In this document: positions 47,237 through 55,774 of the stretch, piece after piece | Layout of the letters: each line of letters opens with the position of its first letter | How positions within the stretch are numbered: the first letter of the stretch is position 1 | DNA from: Rhodocista pekingensis | Lineage (GTDB): Bacteria; Pseudomonadota; Alphaproteobacteria; Azospirillales; Azospirillaceae | Direction: 5' to 3' | Length of the DNA: 64,000 bases | NCBI RefSeq assembly: GCF_042665545.1 | Contig: NZ_JBHTCM010000005.1 | Span: forward strand, 62,001 to 126,000 | Position numbers and translations under genes: made by a program | Notes under the pieces: generated by a model | Database searches by the model: none | Seen by the model: only the letters and a program-made list of their open reading frames with translations | What the model was told of the DNA's origin: nothing

Positions 47237-47342
47237 TCCGGTTCTGGGCGTGACCATCGGGTATCGGATGACGATAGCCGACGACTGCCCCGCCATCCAT
47301 AGACCGTTGTGCCCCGGACTGGGCGTCGCGTCCCGCCCCCCC

Positions 47343-47735
47343 TCACGCGCTGCGCAGGGTCATCCGCTGCGGGGCGGTGGGGTGCAGCAGGTCGGCGAGG
47401 CGGCCGGCCAGGGCGCGGCCCTTCTCGGTCAGGGTCACGATCTTGCGCCGGCGTTCGCGCGGGTCCTCCTCGGCGCGGACGAGGTCCAGCCCCTCCTTGC
47501 CGAAGCTGTGCCAGCGCGACAGCGCGGCCACGTTGCGCGAGGCGGAGGACTGGGCGATGCCCAGCCGCTCCGACAGGTCCCGGATCGACAGCCCCTCGTT
47601 CTGGGCGATCGTCAGGAAGGACAGCGCGTACTGGATGGGCAGGTCCGGGTCGAGGGTGCGGAGTTCCTCCAGCACCCTGACCAGCGGGTCGAGCGCTTCA
47701 GGACGCCAGTCTGCGCCCCTGATGGGTACGGCCAT
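47343..47735 (-). CDS. MarR-family winged-helix regulator
   Basis: 130 residues. Helices IQYALSFLTIAQNEGLSIRDLSERLGI, recognition helix AQSSASRNVAALS, wing LDLVRAEEDPRERRRKIVTLT. The ATG at 47735 lies inside the preceding small gene (47698-47919), so translation is coupled. Ligand unknown. The group of three overlapping minus-strand genes is probably one transcript with the HNH gene downstream. Confidence 0.85.
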   Translation of the reverse strand: MAVPIRGADWRPEALDPLVRVLEELRTLDPDLPIQYALSFLTIAQNEGLSIRDLSERLGIAQSSASRNVAALSRWHSFGKEGLDLVRAEEDPRERRRKIVTLTEKGRALAGRLADLLHPTAPQRMTLRSA

Positions 47736-47919
47736 AGTCCGTCGGTCCTCTCGCCACCGGCCGCCAGCGGGCCGGGGTGTAGATCAGATGGAGGCGCCCG
47801 AGCCAGACGAGGAACTCCCCGTTCTCCCGGCGGACCTGAAGGCCGCGCGGCAGGGAGGCCCAGCGCGCCAGCTCAACGTAAAGCTTGGGCCCCCGGCCCA
47901 GTGACACAAAGAAGCTCAT
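47698..47919 (-). CDS. Small basic hypothetical protein
   Basis: 73 residues: MSFFVSLGRGPKLYVELAR then WASLPRGLQVRR, WLGRLHLIYTP. Strong RBS GGGGGAGATA directly before the ATG. It overlaps the MarR gene by 38 bases and the previous small gene by 47. Rich in Trp and Arg, no transmembrane segment. Function unknown; overlap and RBS argue it is translated. Confidence 0.6.
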   Translation of the reverse strand: MSFFVSLGRGPKLYVELARWASLPRGLQVRRENGEFLVWLGRLHLIYTPARWRPVARGPTDYGRTHQGRRLAS

Positions 47920-48052
47920 TATCTCCCCCGGATGTCGGAAATCCTTGATGCGCGTCGGCCTGTCCGTGGCGTGCGGTACCGGACGGGCGGTCGACATCGA
48001 CGCCGGCGGCGCCGGCTGTCGCGCCGAAGACGGGGTAGGTCTTGAACATCAT
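47873..48052 (-). CDS. Very small hypothetical protein
   Basis: 59 residues from an ATG preceded by AGGAGGAGATCC, a near-perfect RBS. Starts MMFKTYPVFGATAGAAGVDV. Its end overlaps the next small gene in another frame. There is no similarity I recognise. The RBS is the main evidence; it may instead be a leader peptide for the downstream genes. Confidence 0.45.
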   Translation of the reverse strand: MMFKTYPVFGATAGAAGVDVDRPSGTARHGQADAHQGFPTSGGDNELLCVTGPGAQALR

Positions 48053-48304
48053 GGATCTCCTCCTGGGGGTTTCTGACGGCCGATCTATCCTCGAAAGACG
48101 GGAGGGATGCAAGCCACGATCTGTCCCGGCCCTCGACCAGTTCCGGGATCGGATGCATCGGGAACAAGGACAACCGGCCCTCGGTTCCGGCTCCCTGTCC
48201 CTGCTGGCGGCCGACCACACGCGGCAACATGGACGCCTCGAAAAGCCGTCGCGCTGTGAGTGTTTCCGTGATTTCGTTGGGTCGCAGGCCGATGGGGACG
48301 GGTC

Positions 48305-48790
48305 ATGGGCGGGCAACCGGGGCTGTTCGATCTTCAGGACCGTTACGCCGAGCTGAGTGCGGGAGGTGATCCGCTGGAAGGCTGTCGGCGGTGGTTGACT
48401 TCGAGGTGTTCCGGGCGACGTTGGGCGCGGCCCTGGGGCGCAAGGACCGCTCCAGGGCGGTCGGCCGCCGATGGACGTGGTGATGATGTTCAAGATCCTG
48501 GTGCCCCAGGCGCTGTACGGTCTGTCGGACGAGCAGGCCGAGGACCAGGTCCGCGGCCGGCTGTCGTTCATGCGCTTTCTCGGGTTGGGCCTGGGCGACC
48601 GGGTTCCGGATCGCACGACGATCTGGCTGTTCCGCGAGGCGCTGGTGACGGCGGGGCGATGGAGGGGCTGTGCGCCCGCTTCGACGCGGCGCTGAAGGAT
48701 CGCGGCTGCTTCGCGCTGGGCGGCCAGATCATCGACGCCTCGGCCCGCATAGCGCCGAAACCGCCCAGCCCGGCCACCGTCACAGCCAAA
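48305..48790 (+). pseudogene. Decayed IS5-family transposase fragment
   Basis: Three frames in turn give transposase similarity: MGGQPGLFDLQDRYAELSAG, then MMFKILVPQALYGLSDEQAE with RLSFMRFLGLGLGDRVPD, then ARFDAALKDRGCFALGGQ and IIDASARIAPKP. At least two frameshifts and loss of the C-terminal catalytic part leave it inactive. Start ATG 48305; similarity fades near 48790. The neighbouring accessory genes suggest an insertion hot spot. Confidence 0.75.
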
Positions 48791-48887
48791 ACCAGGGCAT
48801 CGGCTCACAGACAGCGCCGAATTCCCGCCGCATCACCCTCTCGTCAGTCCCTCGCAGCGATCAAACGCCGTTTATCGAGGTGTCCTT

Positions 48888-49979
48888 ATGAATACGACGA
48901 ACATCGAACGGCATAGTCGAGCACGCCAAGTCGAACTTGGTAAATCTCTGGTCAATAGCAAGAAGATTTACCTGGACACCTGCTTTTGGATCAAAATACG
49001 GGACGCAGCATTAGGAATTCTTGCCGAATCATCGGCGTGTAGATTGCTTGATAATCTACGCTCTGGTGTTGCCGGTGGTCGCTTTGTTTGCCCAATCAGC
49101 GCTAGTATGTTCCTTGAGCTGATGAAGCAGCCCTACACATCAGATCGGCGGATCGGCACAGCACGGCTCATCGACGAACTTAGCCTTGGGATCGCGATGG
49201 TTCCGTCCCACATTGTTATGGAGACAGAGATTTACTTATTTTTTTCTGCGCTGCAAAGTGGATGCCGATCTTTGTTCTATACAAGAATTGATCTGGACCA
49301 AGATCGCCTGCGTCCTTGGCAAAATCTACCCTTCAATTGCGCAGCTTTCCCCAGCCGAAGATCTGGCCATGCAAAGGTCCTTCTTTGACTTTCTCTGGAA
49401 TTATTCACTGAGCGACATGGTGAACGCCATGGGCGACAACTGCCCATACCCGGATGGGTTTGCGGAGTTAAGCCGCGAAACTAATGAAAAAAACGCTCAG
49501 TACAAGGATGAGCTTCGTAGCTTTGCCAAAACCTATGATATCGAATTGAGGGGGCTATCGAGATTGCCGGGGAGGTGGCAGCAGATATTATTCATCAGCT
49601 TGCTGAAAAAGATGCTGGACGTGAATTATCACCTACACCAGGAGAGCGTGCAAACTCGGTCAATATATGCCGCAACTTGCTTTACCATGCCTTCAAAAGG
49701 CCGGAGACCAAGGGCGCGCTACGTTGCATCCATATCGGCGCATCCATTCATGCCGCTATGCGATGGGATAAGAGAAGGCAATACAAACCGAACGACTATT
49801 ACGATTTCGAGCACGCTACCGCCGCCCTAAGCTATTGCGATGCCTTTCTAACCGAACGGCCGCTCCGGGACCTCGTGACTCGGCCACAGATAAATTTGGA
49901 ATCAATAAACGGATGTCGCGTATTTTCAGACATCGAAGAGGCTGCCGATTACATTGAAAGACTTTTGTTATCTGAATGA
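48888..49979 (+). pseudogene. PIN-like nuclease gene with two compensating frameshifts
   Basis: About 364 codons overall. The first frame begins MNTTNIERHSRARQ and has KKIYLDTCFWIKIRDA (PIN-like first acid). After a T7 run (49239-49245) sense continues in the +1 frame (CKVDADLCSIQELIW ... FDFLWNYSLSDMVNAMGD). Near a G5 run (49550-49554) it returns to the first frame (VAADIIHQLAEKDAG ... YYDFEHATAALSYCDAF). Ends ADYIERLLLSE. GC is lower than neighbours. The two indels cancel, so this could be sequencing error, a recent pseudogene or slippage-controlled expression. Confidence 0.68.
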
Positions 49980-50325
49980 AATACGGTAATAAATCAACTC
50001 CAGTTGGCGGATATCTTTGTCTATCTGCTTCAGTTCATGCACGGACCCACGGAAGGCTCCGCGGCGCGGCAGGCTTTCCGGGTCTATCTCCGGGAGGAGA
50101 CAGGACTTGGCTCCATGTGCCAGAGTCGGGTCTGGCCCATCCAACCCGTCTGGTATCGCTGAAGAGCATTGATCAAGGGGGGGAAGGAACGACCGCCGTG
50201 TTTCCACTGGGGTGGCACGGGAACCACCCGCTGACGGTCGCCCCTGATATGTATCGCCTGGATACGCGGATTTCAAGGGCCTTGGCGCCTCCGGCACTGG
50301 TCCGGGAGCGCTCCGCCGGCCCCCC
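49980..50325. other. Intergenic stretch; no gene supported
   Basis: 346 bases between the PIN-like gene and cobT. One plus-strand frame from about 50036 gives a 41-residue peptide (MHGPTEGSAARQAFRVYLRE...) with an open upstream extension and amphipathic character, possibly a gene remnant, but no RBS or match is visible. No terminator or repeat identified. Confidence 0.35.
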
Positions 50326-52314
50326 TCAGCCCACGCTGCGGCGCACGGCCATCGCGGTCTTGCTGCCGCGGGCGAGGCCCGCCAGCGGGGAGGGGGTGCT
50401 TCCCTGGCTGCCCGGGGGACCACCCGGGGGGCCGCCCGCATGGCCGCCGCGGGGGGCGCCCGGCGGGCGGCGGGCGGGGCGGGGGTCCTCGTCGAACAGT
50501 TCCGCCAGCTTCTCCATCACCGTACCGCCGAGCTGCTCGGCATCCACGATGGTGACGGCGCGGCGGTAGTAGCGGGTGACGTCGTGGCCGATGCCGATGG
50601 CGATCAGCTCCACCGGGCTGTGCGCCTCGATCTGGCCGATCACCTGGCGCAGGTGCCGCTCCAGATAGTTGCCGGCATTGACGGACAGGGTGCTGTCGTC
50701 CACCGGCGCCCCGTCGGAGATCACCATCAGGATGCGCCGCTGCTCCGGCCGCGCGATCAGCCGGCCGTGCGCCCAGAGCAGGGCCTCGCCGTCGATGTTC
50801 TCCTTCAGGATGCCCTCGCGCAGCATCAGCCCCAGGTTCCGGCGCGCCCGCCGCCAGGGCGCGTCCGCCGACTTGTAGACGATGTGGCGCAGGTCGTTCA
50901 GGCGGCCCGGTGCCGGCGGCTTGCCGGCGGCGATCCAGCGTTCCCGGCTCTGGCCGCCCTTCCAGGCGCGGGTGGTGAAGCCCAGGATCTCCACCTTCAC
51001 GCCGCAGCGTTCCAGGGTGCGGGCCAGGATGTCGGCCGACATGGCGGCGATGGTGATGGGCCGGCCCCGCATCGAGCCGGAATTGTCGATCAGCAGCCCC
51101 ACCACCGTGTCGCGGAAATCCGTCTCGTTCTCGCGCTTGAAGGAGAGCGGCAGCACCGGGTTCACCACCACGCGCGACAGCCGGGCGGCGTCCAGGATGC
51201 CTTCCTCCAGGTCGAACTCCCAGGCGCGGGTCTGCTTCGCCAGCAGGCGGCGTTGCAGCCGGTTGGCCAGCTTGGCGATCATGCCGTGCAGGTGCTGGAG
51301 CTGCTGGTCCAGCATCAGGCGCAGCCGGGCCAGCTCGTCGGGGTCGCACAAATCGTCGGCCTCCACCACCTCGTCGAACTCTGTGGTGAAGGCGCGGTAG
51401 GCGGCGGGATCGGGTTCGTTGCGCCGCGCATCGGGGCGGCCGGGCCGGCCGGGCGCGCCCGGCTCCTCGCTGCCGGCACCCTCGGTCGTCTCGGCCTCCT
51501 CCTCGCGGCTCTCGCCGCCGGCGGCCATCTCCTCGGCGGGGGCCTGCTGTTCCTCCCCGCTGGCGGACTCCTGGGCGTCGCCGCCCTGCTGCTCGCCGCC
51601 CTCGCTCTGCTCCTGGTCGTCGCCGCTGTCCTCCGGCGTGTCGGTCTGCGGCTGTTCCTCGCCGGGCTCGGGCTCCGGCTCGGCGCCCACCTCCATGTCC
51701 AGGTCGGCCAGCAGCCGGCGGGCGGTGCGGGCGAAGGCCTCCTGGTCGTGCATGACCCGGCCCAGCTCCTCCAGCCCGTGGCCCAGCTTCTCCGTCACCC
51801 AGGGCCGCCAGAGCGCGACCGCGGCGGCGGCCGAGGCCGGCGGTGTCTCCCCGGTCATGGCCTCGCGCGCCAGCAGGCGCAGCGCGTCGGCCAGCGGCGC
51901 CTGCTCGCGCTCGGTGATGCGGTCGAAGCCCTGGCGGCGGTAGCGCTCCTCCAGCGCCGCCTCCAGGTTGGCGGCCACCCCGGCCATGGCCGAGGCGCCC
52001 AGCGCCTCGCAGCGGGCCTGCTCCAGCGCGTCGTAGGACTGCCGCGCCGTCTCCGAGGTCGGCTGGCGCAGCGCGTGCAGGGCGGCGTCGTGGTGCTTCA
52101 GGCGCAGGGCCACGGCGTCGGCCGCGCCGCGCACCCCGGCCACGTCGCGCGGGTTCAGGTCGCGCGCCGGCAGCGGCACCCGCACCCGCGTGCCGCTGGC
52201 CCCCGCCGGCTCGGCGGAGAACCCCACGGTCAGCTCGCGCTTCTCCGCGATCGCCCGCACGCAGGCGCCGGTGGCGCGCTTGAAGACCTCCAGGGGGGAT
52301 TCGGACTGCGTCAT
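50326..52314 (-). CDS. cobT: Cobaltochelatase subunit CobT
   Basis: 662 residues, part of the aerobic cobaltochelatase (CobNST) inserting cobalt into hydrogenobyrinic diamide. An N-terminal helical part, a long Glu/Gln/Gly-rich acidic linker (about 210-305), and a C-terminal von Willebrand A domain with MIDAS residues DNSGSMRGRP and SDGAPVDDSTL. FGFDLEEGILDAARLSR-like wording (EFDLEEGILDAARLSRVV) is typical. An Ala/Pro/Gly tail ends it. cobS lies 1.75 kb upstream on the same strand, separated by a repeat array and a GxxExxY gene. Confidence 0.96.
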   Translation of the reverse strand: MTQSESPLEVFKRATGACVRAIAEKRELTVGFSAEPAGASGTRVRVPLPARDLNPRDVAGVRGAADAVALRLKHHDAALHALRQPTSETARQSYDALEQARCEALGASAMAGVAANLEAALEERYRRQGFDRITEREQAPLADALRLLAREAMTGETPPASAAAAVALWRPWVTEKLGHGLEELGRVMHDQEAFARTARRLLADLDMEVGAEPEPEPGEEQPQTDTPEDSGDDQEQSEGGEQQGGDAQESASGEEQQAPAEEMAAGGESREEEAETTEGAGSEEPGAPGRPGRPDARRNEPDPAAYRAFTTEFDEVVEADDLCDPDELARLRLMLDQQLQHLHGMIAKLANRLQRRLLAKQTRAWEFDLEEGILDAARLSRVVVNPVLPLSFKRENETDFRDTVVGLLIDNSGSMRGRPITIAAMSADILARTLERCGVKVEILGFTTRAWKGGQSRERWIAAGKPPAPGRLNDLRHIVYKSADAPWRRARRNLGLMLREGILKENIDGEALLWAHGRLIARPEQRRILMVISDGAPVDDSTLSVNAGNYLERHLRQVIGQIEAHSPVELIAIGIGHDVTRYYRRAVTIVDAEQLGGTVMEKLAELFDEDPRPARRPPGAPRGGHAGGPPGGPPGSQGSTPSPLAGLARGSKTAMAVRRSVG

Positions 52315-52380
52315 GGCCTCAGGTCCCGGTACGGGTCGGTGGGTCGGGGCGGTACTGCGTCATGCTGCGTACCGTGCCAG

Positions 52381-53639
52381 GAAAACACGGATGGACACGG
52401 ATGAAAACGGATACACACGGATCGCGGCGTCAGCCGCTGTCAGTCTTCGTTTCTTATCCGTGTTCATCCGTGCCGATCCGCGTTCATCCGTGTTCCCTGG
52501 CTCCCCCGCGGAGCGTCGGACAGTCCCGGCCGAAGGTTCCCTGAACACGGATGGACACGGATGAAGACGGATACCCACGGATCGCGGCGTCAGCCGCTGT
52601 CAGTCTTCGTTTCTTATCCGTGTTCATCCGTGCCGATCCGCGTTCATCCGTGTTCCCCGGCTCCCCTGCCGCCCGCGGGACAGCCCCAGGCAGAGGTTCC
52701 CTGAACACGGATGGACACGGATGAAAACGGATACACACGGATCGCGGCGTCAGCCGCTGTCATTCTTCATTTCTTATCCGTGTTCATCCGTGCCGATCCG
52801 CGTTCATCCGTGTTCCCCGGCTCCCCCGCGGACCGCCGGACGGCTCCGGGCAAAGGCTCCCTGAACACGGATGAAGACGGATACCCACGGATCGCGGCGT
52901 CAGCCGCTGTCATTCTTCGTTTCTTATCCGTGTTCATCCGTGCCGATCCGCGTTCATCCGTGTTCCCCGGCTCCCCCGCGGAGCGTCGGACAGTCCCGGC
53001 CGGAGGTTCCCTGAACACGGATGGACACGGATGAAAACGGATACACACGGATCGCGGCGTCAGCCGCTGTCAGTCTTCATTTCCTATCCGCGTTCATCCG
53101 TGCCGATCCGCGTTCATCCGTGTTGCCCGGCACCCCCGCCGCCCGCCGGACAGCCCCAGGCAGAGGTTCCGTGAACACGGATGGACACGGATGAAGTCGG
53201 ATACACACGGATCGCGGCGTCAGCCGCTGTCAGTCCTCGTTTCTTATCCGTGTTCATCCGTGCCGATCCGCGTTCATCCGTGTTCCCCGGCTCCCCCGCG
53301 GACCGCCGGACGGCTCCGGGCAGAGGCTCCCTGAACACGGATGGACACGGATGAAGACGGATACGCACGGATCGCGGCGTCAGCCGCTGTCAGTCTTCGT
53401 TTCTTATCCGTGTTCATCCGTGCCGATCCGCGTTCATCCGTGTTCCCCGGCTCCCCCGCGGACCGCCGGACGGCTCCGGGCAGAGGCTCTCTGAACACGG
53501 ATGGACACGGATGAAGACGGATACGCACGGATCGCGGCGTCAGCCGCTGTCAGTTTTCGTTTCTTATCCGTGCTCATCCGTGCCGATCCGCGTTCATCCG
53601 TGTTCTCCGGCTCCCCTGCCGCCCGTCGGACAGCCCCGG
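52381..53639. repeat. Array of eight ~160-bp units, each a large imperfect hairpin
   Basis: Unit starts (AACACGGATG) at 52384, 52544, 52704, 52864, 53014, 53174, 53334 and 53494; spacing 160 except one of 150 where ten bases are missing. Each unit has a conserved ~112-base part whose ends are inverted copies of one another: four CGGAT blocks on the left and four ATCCG blocks on the right around CGGCGTCAGCCG. A variable ~45-base part falls into three types in the order A,B,C,A,B,C,C,B. The last unit runs into the stop codon of the GxxExxY gene. Frames through it encode only repeat peptides. Confidence 0.93.
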
Positions 53640-54023
53640 TCAGCCGTTCAGCACCCGCGCATAGGTCAGTTTCGGGGTGCCGAAGTTCAGCAGCAGCCCC
53701 GCGCGCAGGCCGCTGGCGCGCAGGTAGTTCAGGAGCTGCGCCCGGTGTGCGGGCAGCAGCGCCGCCACGGCCTTCAGCTCGACGATCACCCGCCCGTCCA
53801 CCACCAGGTCGGCGATGTAGCTGCCGCAGTCGGCATCGCGGTAGCGGACGCGGAAATGGACCTCCTCGCGGGGCCTGAGGCCTCGCAGCATCAGTTCGTG
53901 CAGCAGCGCCTTGCGGTAGACCCCTTCCAGGAACCCGTGCCCCAGGGCGGAAGAGACGGCGAACGCGGCCGACAGGATCTGTCCGGTCGTCTCCTGGATT
54001 TCCGGATCGATCGCCCCGTCCAT
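53640..54023 (-). CDS. GxxExxY-family PD-(D/E)XK-like protein
   Basis: 127 residues from ATG 54023 with a GGAGGAA RBS. The defining motif GFLEGVY occurs in GHGFLEGVYRKALLHELM. A PD-(D/E)XK-like core follows: YIADLVVDGRVIVELKAV supplies D, E and K. The end QLLNYLRASGLRAGLLLNFG is typical. Probable nuclease fold; biochemical role of the family is not established. Lies between cobS (39 bases) and the repeat array, which begins at its stop codon. Not part of normal cob operons. Confidence 0.9.
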   Translation of the reverse strand: MDGAIDPEIQETTGQILSAAFAVSSALGHGFLEGVYRKALLHELMLRGLRPREEVHFRVRYRDADCGSYIADLVVDGRVIVELKAVAALLPAHRAQLLNYLRASGLRAGLLLNFGTPKLTYARVLNG

Positions 54024-54061
54024 TTCCTCCGCCCGTGTCTCCCCGCCGTGCCGCCGCCGCC

Positions 54062-55048
54062 TCAGACCAGGGTGGCCTTCACCCCGCTCTCCGGCAGTTC
54101 GGTGCCGAAGCAGCGCTGGTAGTATTCGGCCACGGTGGGGCGTTCCATCTCGTCGCACTTGTTCAGGAAGGTGACGCGGAAGGCGAAGGCGATGTCGCCG
54201 CCGAAGATCTCGGCGTTCTGGGCCCAGGTGATGACGGTGCGGGGGCTCATCACGGTGCTGATGTCGCCGGCGATGAAGCCGGCGCGGGTCAGGTCGGCCA
54301 GCCGCACCATGGCGTTGATCTTCCGCCGTCCCTCTTCGCTGTCATGGCCGGGCATCTTCGCCAGCACGATCTTCACCTCGTCGTCGTGCGGCAGGTAGTT
54401 CAAGGTCGCCACGATGTTCCAGCGGTCCATCTGGCCCTGGTTGATCTGCTGGGTGCCGTGGTAGAGCCCGGTCGTGTCGCCCAGCCCCACCGTGTTGGCC
54501 GTGGCGAACAGGCGGAAGGCCGGGTGCGGCCGGATCACCTTGTTCTGGTCCAGCAGGGTCAGCTTGCCCTCCACCTCCAGCACGCGCTGGATGACGAACA
54601 TCACGTCCGGCCGGCCGGCGTCGTACTCGTCGAAGACGATGGCGCAGGGATGTTGCAGCGCCCAGGGCAGGATGCCCTCGCGGTACTCCGTCACCTGCTT
54701 GCCGTCCTTCAGGACGATGGCGTCCTTGCCGATCAGGTCGATGCGGCTGATGTGGCTGTCCAGGTTGATGCGGATGCAGGGCCAGTTCAGCCGCGCCGCC
54801 ACCTGCTCGATGTGGGTGGACTTGCCGGTGCCGTGATAGCCCTGGATCATGACCCGCCGGTTGTAGGCGAAGCCCGCCAGGATCGCCATGGTCGTTTCGC
54901 GGTCGAAACGATAGGCGTCGTCCACCTCCGGCACATGCTCGCTGGCCTGGCTGAAGGCCGGCACCTGCATGTCGCTGTCGATGCCGAAGATCTGGCGCAC
55001 GGCGACCTTGATGTCGGGAAGCTCGGGGCGGGCGGGGGTCGTGGCCAT
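54062..55048 (-). CDS. cobS: Cobaltochelatase subunit CobS
   Basis: 328 residues, AAA+ (MoxR-like) ATPase partner of CobT. VRQIFGIDSDMQVPAFSQAS N-terminus, Walker A GYHGTGKSTH, Walker B CAIVFDEYDAGRPD, sensor LFATANTVGLGD, and the C-terminal AFAFRVTFLNKCDE. ATG 55048 is used; the reading frame is open further upstream with no similarity. Transcribed from the minus strand after the dnaJ-like gene. Confidence 0.96.
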   Translation of the reverse strand: MATTPARPELPDIKVAVRQIFGIDSDMQVPAFSQASEHVPEVDDAYRFDRETTMAILAGFAYNRRVMIQGYHGTGKSTHIEQVAARLNWPCIRINLDSHISRIDLIGKDAIVLKDGKQVTEYREGILPWALQHPCAIVFDEYDAGRPDVMFVIQRVLEVEGKLTLLDQNKVIRPHPAFRLFATANTVGLGDTTGLYHGTQQINQGQMDRWNIVATLNYLPHDDEVKIVLAKMPGHDSEEGRRKINAMVRLADLTRAGFIAGDISTVMSPRTVITWAQNAEIFGGDIAFAFRVTFLNKCDEMERPTVAEYYQRCFGTELPESGVKATLV

Positions 55049-55131
55049 CGTGGGGGCTTGCTCTTCTGTTGCGGCGGCGGAACGGTCGGGTCGGGCGGCG
55101 GCCGGGGGTTTTTGTTTCGTGGGCGGAAGGA

Positions 55132-55710
55132 TCATCCGGCGGCGTAGCTGGCGCGCAGCGTGCGGTAGGCCTGGTTGATGCGCTTCAACCGCTCCTCCGC
55201 CTCCTTGTCGCCGCCGTTGGTGTCGGGGTGGTGCGCCTTGGCCAGTTCCCGGTAGCGCGCCTTGATGCGGGCGAAGTCCACCGGCGGCTCCAGGTCCAGC
55301 ACGGCCAGCGCCTCCTCCTCCGGGGTGCGGGGGCGTCTGGTGCGGACCTCGGCCGCGGCCTCGCCGTCCCATTCCGGGCCGAAGGGAGAGGCGCCGTTGT
55401 AGAGGTCCTCCCGCGCGGACCGGCTCTGGGTGCGCCAGCGCCCCATGGGCCAGGTCGGGCGCTGCCAGGTGGTGTCCTGGCGCACCTGGGCCTCGATCTC
55501 CTGCTCCGACATGCCGGCGTAGAAGTCCCACGCCTTGTTGTAGTCGCGCACATGGTCCAGGCAGAACCACCAGTACTCGTTCAGGCGGTCGCGCGCCTTG
55601 GGCGCGCGGAAATCGCCGATCTCGCGGCAGCCCGGATGGTCGCACGGGCGGGCCTGCTGCCGGGGCGCGTCGTTGAAGTCGAAGGACAGGCCGAAGCGGT
55701 TCTTCTGCAT
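55132..55710 (-). CDS. J-domain (DnaJ-like) molecular chaperone protein
   Basis: 192 residues. The C-terminal J domain (about 138-190) holds the HPD triad in LAKAHHPDTNGGDKEAEERL. The N-terminus contains Cys and His spaced like a small zinc site (CDHPGCREIGD, WWFCLDHVRD). Such proteins assist Hsp70. The bolA, dnaJ-like, cobS, cobT order is conserved in alphaproteobacteria. bolA is divergent and separated here by an EamA gene. Confidence 0.9.
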   Translation of the reverse strand: MQKNRFGLSFDFNDAPRQQARPCDHPGCREIGDFRAPKARDRLNEYWWFCLDHVRDYNKAWDFYAGMSEQEIEAQVRQDTTWQRPTWPMGRWRTQSRSAREDLYNGASPFGPEWDGEAAAEVRTRRPRTPEEEALAVLDLEPPVDFARIKARYRELAKAHHPDTNGGDKEAEERLKRINQAYRTLRASYAAG

Positions 55711-55774
55711 GGGCGGAGTATGGGTCGGCGGCGGTCGGGTGACAAGGACGGCGGGGGGCGGGATCGCACCGGCG

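Noticed and set aside
49976..50569. 197-codon plus-strand frame overlapping the cobT 3' end
   Set aside because: Antisense to cobT for half its length, no RBS, low complexity.
52381..53639. Repeat array considered as a CRISPR array
   Set aside because: The units are ~160 bp, the linkers between hairpins recur instead of being unique, and no cas gene is nearby.
50326..55048. Search for a cobalamin riboswitch near cobT/cobS
   Set aside because: No B12-box-like conserved elements were recognisable upstream of either gene.
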